Assembly (NCBI GenBank): GCA_002427755.1
Contig: DIYO01000002.1
Span: 219,738-283,737, forward strand
Direction of reading: 5' to 3'
From: Roseivirga sp. UBA6052
GTDB lineage: Bacteria > Bacteroidota > Bacteroidia > Cytophagales > Cyclobacteriaceae
Length of the DNA stretch: 64,000 nt
The number at the start of each line of letters is the position of its first letter. Within the stretch, counting starts at the first letter, position 1. A program made the position numbers and the translations under genes. Shown here one piece after another: positions 34,645 through 41,994 of the stretch. Below the pieces are notes generated by a model. The model was given only the letters and a program-made list of their open reading frames with translations. It was not told the origin of the DNA and did not search any database.

Positions 34645-35538
34645 TTGTTGCTTTACATAGCTTTTAATTTCTTGAATCTTTGAAGGCTCAAACCAAGTCG
34701 TGCTGGAGTCTTTTTTGAACCATGTCAATTGCCTTTTGGCATACCTTCGAGAATTCCTTTTGAGTAATCTTATTGATTCTTCTTTATCATAATCTCCATC
34801 TAAGAATTGGAAAATTTCTTTGTAACCAACTGTTTGAAGTGCATTATGCTTTCTGTGGCCTAAAAGAGATTCGGCTTCTTCGAAAAGACCTAATTCGATC
34901 ATAACGTCCATTCTTCTGTCGATTCTATCATAAAGCACAGAACGATCCATTTCCAATCCGATTTTGATAATATTGAAAGGCCTCTTTGATTTAGTACCAG
35001 ACCTGAACGAGCTAAATTTCTGACCAGTAAACCTAATAACCTCTAATGCCCTTATGACTCTCTGTGGATTTTGAATATCAACAATATCAAAATATTCAGG
35101 ATCTGAATTTTTGAGCTCTTCTTGCAAAAAAGCTAAACCATTTTCTACCAACTGTAAATTCAGTTCCTCCCTTACTGTATCTGGTATTTTAGGAAATTGA
35201 TCTAAACCATGGCAAACAGCATCTACAAACATTCCCGAACCACCAACCATTATAACCTGATCATGAGTTTTAAATAGTCTATCCATACATTGAAGTGCCT
35301 CTTTCTCATATTGGCCAACATCATATGGATCGTTAATACTTAGGTTGTTGATAAAGTGATGGGGTGCTTGACCTAACTCGTCTGCATCTGGTTTAGCAGT
35401 ACCGATTTCCATTTCCCTGTAAAACTGTCTGGAGTCTGCACTTAATATCTCTGTTTTTAACCAGGTTGCCAATTCAATTGCTAGACTCGTCTTTCCTACT
35501 GCTGTAGGACCAACCACACATATAAGCGTCTTTATCAT
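34618..35538 (-). CDS. miaA: tRNA dimethylallyltransferase
   Basis: A 306-residue enzyme that transfers a dimethylallyl group to A37 of tRNAs reading U-initial codons. The P-loop GPTAVGKTS is at residues 10-18, followed by ADSRQFYREMEIGTAKP (substrate recognition), GGSGMFVDAVCHGLD and the late RDIDF-like QLTWFKKDSSTTWFE. It is alone and convergent with the LemA-like gene. Confidence 0.95.
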   Translation of the reverse strand: MIKTLICVVGPTAVGKTSLAIELATWLKTEILSADSRQFYREMEIGTAKPDADELGQAPHHFINNLSINDPYDVGQYEKEALQCMDRLFKTHDQVIMVGGSGMFVDAVCHGLDQFPKIPDTVREELNLQLVENGLAFLQEELKNSDPEYFDIVDIQNPQRVIRALEVIRFTGQKFSSFRSGTKSKRPFNIIKIGLEMDRSVLYDRIDRRMDVMIELGLFEEAESLLGHRKHNALQTVGYKEIFQFLDGDYDKEESIRLLKRNSRRYAKRQLTWFKKDSSTTWFEPSKIQEIKSYVKQQLEFFVAEN

Positions 35539-35549
35539 ATTATTCAGAT

Positions 35550-35566
35550 TGCAAATGTCATTTGCA
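35550..35566. promoter_or_regulatory. 17-bp palindrome in a divergent promoter region
   Basis: TGCAAATG and CATTTGCA flank a single T. It lies in the 58 bases between miaA (start 35538, leftward) and the response-regulator operon (start 35597, rightward). It could be an operator for either; no regulator is adjacent. Confidence 0.4.
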
Positions 35567-35596
35567 TTACACTATCTTGCCCTTTACAAGTGCTAA

Positions 35597-36328
35597 ATGA
35601 AAGTATTAGTAATAGACGATAATGCCGTAAATCGAAGATACGTGAAAAGCGTGATTGAACAGGAAGGCATAGAAGTTTTTACTGCTAAAGACGGAGTAAG
35701 TGGCATTTCCTTGGCAGCAGAATTGAATCCTGATAGTATTCTTGTTGATATTCAAATGCCAGACATGGACGGATTTGAATGCCTAGAAAGCCTGAAAAAA
35801 GTACCTAACCTAAACGCACCGATCTTAGCCATTACGGCATATTCAAATCCTGAGGATAGAGATAAATTTATTGCCAAAGGGTTTCAAGATTATATCACCA
35901 AGCCGGTAAAGCCAAACGTACTTTCGAGCACCATTAATTATTGGTTAAAGAATTCCGAAAAGAAAGAACAGCAATCAACTCTTGTTAGAAAGCAGGAATT
36001 CGATATGGCTGCAAAAGATGAATTACTAAAGCATATTGATCCTGTGGGAGTCCAAGAATTGTACAAGCAATTCGAAGTAGAGATTAACGAATTTATGAGC
36101 AATCTACAGCAGCTTAACTCTTCTAAGAATTTCTATAACATTTGTAGTATATTACATACTATTAAGGGCAACGCAGGCTCTTTAGGATTTTTTGAACTTT
36201 CCGAAATGGCTTCGGAACTAGAAGAGAATACTAAGCTCGGGGATACAAACAATTTAGAACAAGATATACTAGATTTAAAAGCGTATACTCAGCAGCTATT
36301 TTATAGATACGAGACTCATTTCAATTAA
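35597..36328 (+). CDS. Response regulator with C-terminal HPt domain
   Basis: A 243-residue phosphorelay protein. The receiver domain (1-118) has the acidic pair D7/D8, phosphoacceptor D51 in ILVDIQMPDMDGFE and K102 in DYITKPVKP. The C-terminal HPt domain (about 140-243) has the phosphorylated H187 in HTIKGNAGSLGF. Such a fusion can pass phosphate from a histidine kinase to another receiver. No kinase is nearby; the next gene is a receiver-only protein, a plausible phosphate target. Confidence 0.92.
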   Translation: MKVLVIDDNAVNRRYVKSVIEQEGIEVFTAKDGVSGISLAAELNPDSILVDIQMPDMDGFECLESLKKVPNLNAPILAITAYSNPEDRDKFIAKGFQDYITKPVKPNVLSSTINYWLKNSEKKEQQSTLVRKQEFDMAAKDELLKHIDPVGVQELYKQFEVEINEFMSNLQQLNSSKNFYNICSILHTIKGNAGSLGFFELSEMASELEENTKLGDTNNLEQDILDLKAYTQQLFYRYETHFN

Positions 36329-36333
36329 AATAT

Positions 36334-36723
36334 ATGATTATGACCGAAGTAGGGTACAAAAAGGTACTTGTAGCGGAAGACAGTTCTGTAATACAGAATT
36401 TACTTAAAAAGATTCTCCTTTTCGAAAACTGTAAACTTACGTCTGCTAAAGACGGACAATCTGTAATCGATAAGTATAAGAATGAAGATTTCGATTTGAT
36501 CATTATGGATATCAACCTTCCCGTTCTGGATGGGTTAAGTGCCACCAAAGAGATTAGATTGTTAGAAGGAGATAAAGGGAATATTCCAATTATAGGTATC
36601 TCTGGAAATGCAAAGAATCTCCCTGTTTCAGAGTTTTTCGAAGCTGGTATGAATGAGTACGTTCAAAAGCCACTTAACTATGATGAATTGATTAGTTTAG
36701 TGAAGAAGTACACAGCAGAGTAA
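36334..36723 (+). CDS. Single-domain response regulator
   Basis: A 129-residue receiver domain alone, with no output domain. D59 in LIIMDINLPVLDG is the phosphoacceptor and a conserved Lys follows in YVQKPLNYDEL. It starts five bases after the HPt protein and ends directly before the next gene (TAAATG), so it belongs to the same transcript. It probably works as a CheY-like phosphate carrier or sink for the HPt domain. Confidence 0.9.
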   Translation: MIMTEVGYKKVLVAEDSSVIQNLLKKILLFENCKLTSAKDGQSVIDKYKNEDFDLIIMDINLPVLDGLSATKEIRLLEGDKGNIPIIGISGNAKNLPVSEFFEAGMNEYVQKPLNYDELISLVKKYTAE

Positions 36724-36999
36724 ATGGCGGTTAGATATACGAAGCATTTCCTAAATAAATTAGAAGACGTATTCTCAGAATCTGATTATATCCTCAGATA
36801 CGAAAAAGGCAATTTCAAGTCAGGATATTGCCTTTTGAAAGACACCAAAATTGCGATTGTAAACAAGTATTATACAACAGAAGGCAAGATCAATTGCCTT
36901 CTTGATATTCTTAAATCTATAGAATTAGATACTTCTACAATGAGCGACAAAAACACTTCTCTCTTAGCAGAGTTATCTCAAACAAAGCTAGAACTGTGA
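36724..36999 (+). CDS. Hypothetical protein, 91 aa
   Basis: A 91-residue protein starting MAVRYTKHFLNKLEDVF and with the central VVNKYYTTEG-like block (AIVNKYYTTEGKINCLLDIL). It is cytoplasmic, with no membrane segment. The sequence looks conserved in style (aromatic and basic) but I recognise no function. It starts right after the response regulator stop and overlaps the MBL hydrolase by four bases (GTGA), so it is an obligatory part of this operon. Confidence 0.8.
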   Translation: MAVRYTKHFLNKLEDVFSESDYILRYEKGNFKSGYCLLKDTKIAIVNKYYTTEGKINCLLDILKSIELDTSTMSDKNTSLLAELSQTKLEL

Positions 37000-37757
37000 A
37001 GATTACTATTCTGGGTTCGGGCACGTCTCAGGGTGTACCTGTAATTGGCTGCGAGTGCGAAGTTTGTTCATCAATAGATTTTAAAGACAAAAGATTAAGG
37101 TCATCAATTCATATTGAGGTTGAGGGCAATAGTTTTGTCATAGATTCAGGCCCTGATTTTAGGCAACAAATGCTTAGGGCAAGAATTAAAAGATTAGATG
37201 CCTTAATCTTTACTCACGAGCACAAGGATCATACGGCAGGAATGGATGACATTCGTTCCTTTAATTTTCTGCAAAAAAAAGACATGCCTGTTTATGCCAG
37301 AGCTCAGGTCATAGATCAGCTCAAAAGGGAATTCGAATATGTTTTTGCTAAGAGTAAATACCCTGGCGTACCTCAAGTCCAAATCCACGAAATAGAAAAT
37401 AAACCATTTGAAGTAAATGGCATTTCAATTAATCCAATAGAGGTAATGCACTATAAGTTACCAGTTTTTGGATTTAGGATTGGTGATTTCACCTATATTA
37501 CTGACGCCAAAACCATAAGCAAAGAAGAAAAAGACAAAATTAAAGGGTCCAAAGTTCTTATTCTGAACGCCTTACAAAAGACACCGCATCTAAGCCATCT
37601 CACATTAGAAGAAGCAATCGATCTAGCTTTAGAGCTAGAGGCTGAAAAAACTTACTTCACCCATTTGAGTCATAAAATGGGCAAACATCGAGATGTTGAA
37701 AAAGAGCTACCGGAGAATATGGAAATCGCCTTTGACGGACTTCAAATTGAGCTTTAG
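36996..37757 (+). CDS. MBL-fold metal-dependent hydrolase (PhnP-like)
   Basis: A 253-residue hydrolase with a GTG start overlapping the previous stop. The metal-binding motif is THEHKDHTAGMDD (H74, H76, D78, H79). An N-terminal Cys cluster (C19, C21, C24 in GCECEVC) follows the glycine-rich GSGTSQGVPVIGCE start, as in PhnP and related phosphodiesterases that carry a structural zinc site. The product could cleave cyclic phosphodiesters or RNA ends. One base separates it from the convergent pyk gene. Confidence 0.88.
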   Translation: MKITILGSGTSQGVPVIGCECEVCSSIDFKDKRLRSSIHIEVEGNSFVIDSGPDFRQQMLRARIKRLDALIFTHEHKDHTAGMDDIRSFNFLQKKDMPVYARAQVIDQLKREFEYVFAKSKYPGVPQVQIHEIENKPFEVNGISINPIEVMHYKLPVFGFRIGDFTYITDAKTISKEEKDKIKGSKVLILNALQKTPHLSHLTLEEAIDLALELEAEKTYFTHLSHKMGKHRDVEKELPENMEIAFDGLQIEL

Positions 37758-37758
37758 C

Positions 37759-39192
37759 TTATTTTACAATATTTAGCTTCAATGTGTTTGTTCTACCTCT
37801 TTCATGAATAGGCATACTAGCAGTAGAGATAACAACATCGCCAGCCTGAATTTTACCGTTTTCACACAATATCTGTTCGTGATCTTCCATGGTCTGATCT
37901 GTAGATACATCCTCAGTATAATAGAATCCTTCAACACCCCAGAGCAAGCTTAATTTATTAATAAGATCTCTATTAGGAGTAAAAATATAGATTCTTGAAT
38001 GTGGTCTGTGAGAAGATAATTTGAAAGCGGTATAACCTGATACAGTATTTCCTAAGATAGCTTTTGCTTCAACCTGCTCACTCAATTTACAAGCTGCTAA
38101 CATTAAGTTGTCGTTATAATAAGTATCGCTTTCTTTATTTGGTGAGTAGAAATGATCGTAAATCTCGGCAGCACCTTCAACCGCAGCAATAGTACGTGCC
38201 ATGGATTTAACAGTTTGAATTGGGTACTTTCCGGCAGCTGTCTCTGCAGAAAGCATCATAGCATCAGCCCCATCTAATACGGCATTCGCCACATCATTTG
38301 TTTCTGCTCTAGTAGGACGAGGGTTAGAAATCATACTTTCCATCATTTGAGTAGCAATAATTACCGGCTTTGCCGCCATATTACACTTCTCGACCATCAT
38401 CTTTTGCGCCATAGGCACTTCTTCCATAACGATCTCTACACCCAAATCTCCCCTAGCTACCATAAGAGCGTCACTCACTTCAATAATCTCATCGATATTG
38501 CGTAGCGCTTCTGGCTTTTCAATTTTGGACACTACTCGGATATCTTTGCCACCCTGTTCAATGCGCTTTTTCAAGTCCCTTACATCACCAGCTTCTCTAA
38601 CAAATGATAATGCAATCCAGTCAACACCTTGCTGAATACCAAATGCTAAATCCTTCTTGTCTTTTTCAGTAAGGGCTGGAGCCGATACCTCTGTAAATGG
38701 AAGGTTAATACCTTTTCTTGATTTTAAAGAACCACCGTATTTAACTGTACAAGTAACCTCATTTCCAGAAATACCTTTCACTGCCAACTCAAGGTTTCCA
38801 TCGTCAATCAAGACCATATCACCCACTTTAACATCTTCTGGTAAATTTTTGTAAGAAGTACTTACTTTCTCAGCTGTTCCTTCGCAAGACTCGGTAGTAA
38901 TGATTATATCGTCTCCAGCATTAATAAAAACTTCACCGTCTTTTACAGCTTCTACCCTAATCTTAGGCCCTTGTAAATCTTGAAGAATAGAAACGTGTGA
39001 CCCCAATTCTTCATTTACTTCTCTAATTCTTTGGATTACGCCAGCATGGGTTTCATGATCTCCATGAGAGAAATTCAGTCTGAAAACGTTTACACCAGCA
39101 TGCACAAGTTCAGTAAGAACTTCTTTTGATTGGCTTGCGGGCCCAACGGTAGCAACAATTTTTGCTCTGTTCTTAGGATTAGGTTGAGTCAT
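37759..39192 (-). CDS. pyk: Pyruvate kinase
   Basis: A 477-residue glycolytic enzyme converting phosphoenolpyruvate and ADP to pyruvate and ATP. Family motifs: KIVATVGPASQS, FRLNFSHGDHE (active-site Arg), QDLQGPKIRVE, KIEKPEALRNIDEII (catalytic Lys), VARGDLGVEI and the late MLSAETAAGKYP. The C-terminal domain has the shorter bacterial form without the extra phosphotransferase-like domain seen in some bacilli. It lies in one leftward unit with the IPExxxVDY gene upstream, whose stop it follows by one base. Confidence 0.96.
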   Translation of the reverse strand: MTQPNPKNRAKIVATVGPASQSKEVLTELVHAGVNVFRLNFSHGDHETHAGVIQRIREVNEELGSHVSILQDLQGPKIRVEAVKDGEVFINAGDDIIITTESCEGTAEKVSTSYKNLPEDVKVGDMVLIDDGNLELAVKGISGNEVTCTVKYGGSLKSRKGINLPFTEVSAPALTEKDKKDLAFGIQQGVDWIALSFVREAGDVRDLKKRIEQGGKDIRVVSKIEKPEALRNIDEIIEVSDALMVARGDLGVEIVMEEVPMAQKMMVEKCNMAAKPVIIATQMMESMISNPRPTRAETNDVANAVLDGADAMMLSAETAAGKYPIQTVKSMARTIAAVEGAAEIYDHFYSPNKESDTYYNDNLMLAACKLSEQVEAKAILGNTVSGYTAFKLSSHRPHSRIYIFTPNRDLINKLSLLWGVEGFYYTEDVSTDQTMEDHEQILCENGKIQAGDVVISTASMPIHERGRTNTLKLNIVK

Positions 39193-39193
39193 T

Positions 39194-39622
39194 TTAGAAG
39201 ATTAGGTTGTCTCGAGATTTTAGATTTTGCAAATCAACTTTTGTCACAAATTGCACGAAAGGTATTCTTTTGGTACTGCTTATAAAAGCATTCTCATCGA
39301 AAGTATTGGATTCGTTTTCCAAAACTATCAGATAGTCGAAGTTTTTTAACTCTGGAATTAAATAAGGACTGATTTGATCATTAGCCTCTTCACTTTTATT
39401 ACCAAGCAATCGAACTTTTTGATATTCGCTTTGCGCTAAATAGTTAATTATAGAAAGATATCTTTCAGAAGTAAATTCTAAAGAAATGTTATCCTGCCTG
39501 ACTAAATTCAAATTTAACTCGCTATTAACCGCCCAAGCCAACTTATACGGCTTCACATTGGCATTCAGTGCCAATAAAATGAAGTCAAAATCATATTCAA
39601 TTTTGAGTTTATTTTTGGTCAT
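39194..39622 (-). CDS. IPExxxVDY family protein
   Basis: A 142-residue protein of a Bacteroidota-specific family named after a conserved motif; the late IPFVQFV and DLQNLKSRDNLIF occupy the corresponding place here. It is probably cytoplasmic, with a short alpha/beta pattern (DYLIVLENESNTF). The family has no known function but often sits beside pyk, as it does here, one base upstream of its start, implying a link to central metabolism or simply a shared transcript. Confidence 0.75.
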   Translation of the reverse strand: MTKNKLKIEYDFDFILLALNANVKPYKLAWAVNSELNLNLVRQDNISLEFTSERYLSIINYLAQSEYQKVRLLGNKSEEANDQISPYLIPELKNFDYLIVLENESNTFDENAFISSTKRIPFVQFVTKVDLQNLKSRDNLIF

Positions 39623-39673
39623 ATGAGCTAAAAATGGGCGTTTTTGATACCAAGGACAAGATTAAAAAATATG

Positions 39674-39704
39674 TTTGACATTAACTCTAAATTGCATTTC
39701 TTTG
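39674..39704 (+). promoter_or_regulatory. Promoter of acpP
   Basis: TTTG at 39674-39677 and TTTCTTTG at 39697-39704 separated by 19 bases give the Bacteroidota -33/-7 arrangement with one mismatch (TTnnTTTG for TAnnTTTG). The start codon lies 30 bases downstream. Confidence 0.55.
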
Positions 39705-39733
39705 CAGCGAGTTTTAACTAAATTTTATCCAAA

Positions 39734-39967
39734 ATGTCAGAAATCGCAGGAAAAGTTAAGAGTATTATAATTGACAAATTAGGCGTTGAAGAATCAGAAG
39801 TAACTACTGAAGCTAGCTTTACTAATGATCTAGGTGCTGATTCTCTTGACACCGTTGAATTGATCATGGAATTCGAAAAAGAATTCAACATCTCAATTCC
39901 AGATGACCAAGCTGAAAACATTGGAACCGTAGGCGAGGCAATTTCTTATATTGAAGCAAACGCTTAA
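39734..39967 (+). CDS. acpP: Acyl carrier protein
   Basis: A 77-residue acidic carrier protein for fatty-acid synthesis. The phosphopantetheine attachment serine is S37 in LGADSLDTVELIM. The remaining helices (FEKEFNISIPDDQAENIGTV) match standard AcpP. It is the first gene of acpP-fabF-rnc-nadE, with its own promoter. Confidence 0.97.
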   Translation: MSEIAGKVKSIIIDKLGVEESEVTTEASFTNDLGADSLDTVELIMEFEKEFNISIPDDQAENIGTVGEAISYIEANA

Positions 39968-39994
39968 TAATTTTTTATCTTTTACGACTCATAT

Positions 39995-41248
39995 ATGCAA
40001 TTAAAAAGAGTTGTAGTAACTGGCTTAGGTGCTCTTACACCAATTGGCAATAATCTAGATGATTATTGGAACAATCTTACTAAAGGTGTAAGTGGTGCTG
40101 GACCAATCACAAAATTTGATCCTTCTAAGTTCAAGACCAAATTCGCGTGCGAAGTAAAAGGCTATGACCCTCTAGATCATTTCGATCGAAAAGAGGTGAG
40201 AAAAATGGACCTTTTCACTCAGTATGCAATGGTTACATCTCAAGAAGCTGTAGCGCATTCTGGTCTTGACTTAGATAAGATCGACAGGCTAAAAGCCGGA
40301 GTCATTTGGGGTTCCGGTATTGGTGGACTTAAGACTTTCCAAGAAGAGGTTTTAAGTTTCGCTTCTGGAGACGGAACGCCAAGGTTCAACCCATTCTTCA
40401 TACCTAAAATGATATCTGATATATCTGCCGGTATGATTTCTATGAAATACGGATTTCACGGACCAAACTTTGTAACTGTATCTGCGTGTGCATCAGCAAC
40501 TAATGCCATGATAGATGCCATGACCTACATTAAACTAGGTAAGGCTAAAGTTATGATTACTGGAGGTTCTGAAGCATCTGTTGTTGAAGCAGGAATGGGT
40601 GGATTCAATTCAATGAAAGCACTTTCGGAGCGTAACGATTCACCAGGAACAGCATCAAGACCTTTTGACAAGGACAGAGATGGTTTTGTATTAGGTGAGG
40701 GCTCAGGCGCTTTAGTTCTTGAGGAATACGAGCACGCAAAAGAAAGAGGAGCTACCATTTATGCAGAAGTAGTAGGTGGTGGAATGTCTGCTGATGCACA
40801 TCACATTACAGCACCTCATCCTGAAGGGCTTGGAGCATACAATGTAATGTTGAATGCTTTGGAAGATGCTCAGATGAAACCTGAAGAAATTGATTATATC
40901 AATGTTCACGGTACATCTACTCCGCTTGGTGATGTAAGTGAAGTGATAGCTATAGAAAAGGTATTCGGAGAACATGCCTACAACCTAAATATTAGCTCAA
41001 CTAAATCAATGACTGGTCACCTCCTTGGTGCTGCTGGTGCAATTGAAGCTGTTGCGAGTGTTATGGCCATTAAGGACCAAATTGTTCCTCCAACCATCAA
41101 TCACTTTACAGATGATGAAAGATTCGACCCAAGGTTGAATTTTACATTTAACAAATCTCAGAAGAGAGAAGTAAGAGCTGCACTTAGTAATACTTTTGGT
41201 TTTGGTGGCCACAATACTTCAGTTGTTTTCAGAAAAATTGAAGACTAG
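39995..41248 (+). CDS. fabF: 3-oxoacyl-ACP synthase II
   Basis: A 417-residue condensing enzyme for fatty-acid elongation. The nucleophile is C165 in TVSACASATNAM; the two histidines lie in NVHGTSTPLGD and TKSMTGHLLGAAGA. The order acpP-fabF matches that in many bacteria. The stop overlaps the GTG of rnc (TAGTG). Confidence 0.96.
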   Translation: MQLKRVVVTGLGALTPIGNNLDDYWNNLTKGVSGAGPITKFDPSKFKTKFACEVKGYDPLDHFDRKEVRKMDLFTQYAMVTSQEAVAHSGLDLDKIDRLKAGVIWGSGIGGLKTFQEEVLSFASGDGTPRFNPFFIPKMISDISAGMISMKYGFHGPNFVTVSACASATNAMIDAMTYIKLGKAKVMITGGSEASVVEAGMGGFNSMKALSERNDSPGTASRPFDKDRDGFVLGEGSGALVLEEYEHAKERGATIYAEVVGGGMSADAHHITAPHPEGLGAYNVMLNALEDAQMKPEEIDYINVHGTSTPLGDVSEVIAIEKVFGEHAYNLNISSTKSMTGHLLGAAGAIEAVASVMAIKDQIVPPTINHFTDDERFDPRLNFTFNKSQKREVRAALSNTFGFGGHNTSVVFRKIED

Positions 41249-41994
41249 TGCGGGTGGTTAAAAACCGGCTCAAAAGATATACTAAAAAATATAGCAAAGA
41301 TGATAAAAGGCTTGCTGCCTCAATCAAAATGATTGTGGGTAGTAAGCCTTTTAATATCAAGCCCTATCAAATTGCTACCCAACACACATCAGTAGCTAAA
41401 TCCATCAAAAAAGGGGTAAAAGAGTCTAACGAAAGGCTTGAGTATCTGGGAGATGCTGTACTCGGGATGGCAGTAGCAGATTACCTTTTTAAAAAGTACC
41501 CTTTTAAAGATGAAGGATTTCTTACCGAATTGAGATCGAGAATCGTAAGTCGGGAGTCATTGAATCAGGTAGCTATTAAAATAGGTATTCCACAGATCGT
41601 TCAATTTGACAGAAAACGAAAAACAGCTAACTCCCATAAGTCATTGTATGGCAACACACTGGAAGCTCTAGTTGGTGCTATTTACATTGATAAAGGTTAT
41701 CGCAAGGCAGAACGCTTTATTGTTAAGAAGCTCCTTATGCCTCATTATGATCTCGAAGAAATCATCAATACCACTAAAAACTATAAGAGCAAACTTATAG
41801 AGTGGACTCAAAAGAACTCAAAAATTCCTGCTTTTGAGCATGTAGAAACAAAAGACAAAAGGACACACAAAGAATTTATTGTTCAAGTTTCTATTGACGA
41901 GAAACCTATTGCCAAAGGACATGGTTTAAGCAAAAAGAAAGCTGAGCAAGATGCTGCTCGTGAAGCTTGTATTGTTTTGTCTTTGGAAATATGA
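41248..41994 (+). CDS. rnc: Ribonuclease III
   Basis: A 248-residue double-strand-specific RNase that processes rRNA and structured transcripts. It starts with GTG overlapping fabF. The RNase III signature ERLEYLGDAVLGMAVADYL includes the metal-binding acidic residues, with a further acidic site in GNTLEALVGAIYIDKG. The dsRNA-binding domain lies at the C terminus (KIPAFEHVETKDKRTHKEF, then AKGHGLSKKKAEQDAAREA). It overlaps nadE by four bases (ATGA). Confidence 0.95.
   Translation: MRVVKNRLKRYTKKYSKDDKRLAASIKMIVGSKPFNIKPYQIATQHTSVAKSIKKGVKESNERLEYLGDAVLGMAVADYLFKKYPFKDEGFLTELRSRIVSRESLNQVAIKIGIPQIVQFDRKRKTANSHKSLYGNTLEALVGAIYIDKGYRKAERFIVKKLLMPHYDLEEIINTTKNYKSKLIEWTQKNSKIPAFEHVETKDKRTHKEFIVQVSIDEKPIAKGHGLSKKKAEQDAAREACIVLSLEI

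Noticed and set aside
41967..41990. Eight-codon upstream extension of nadE
   Set aside because: The ATG at 41991 starts at the typical NadE N-terminus and gives a normal four-base coupling with rnc.
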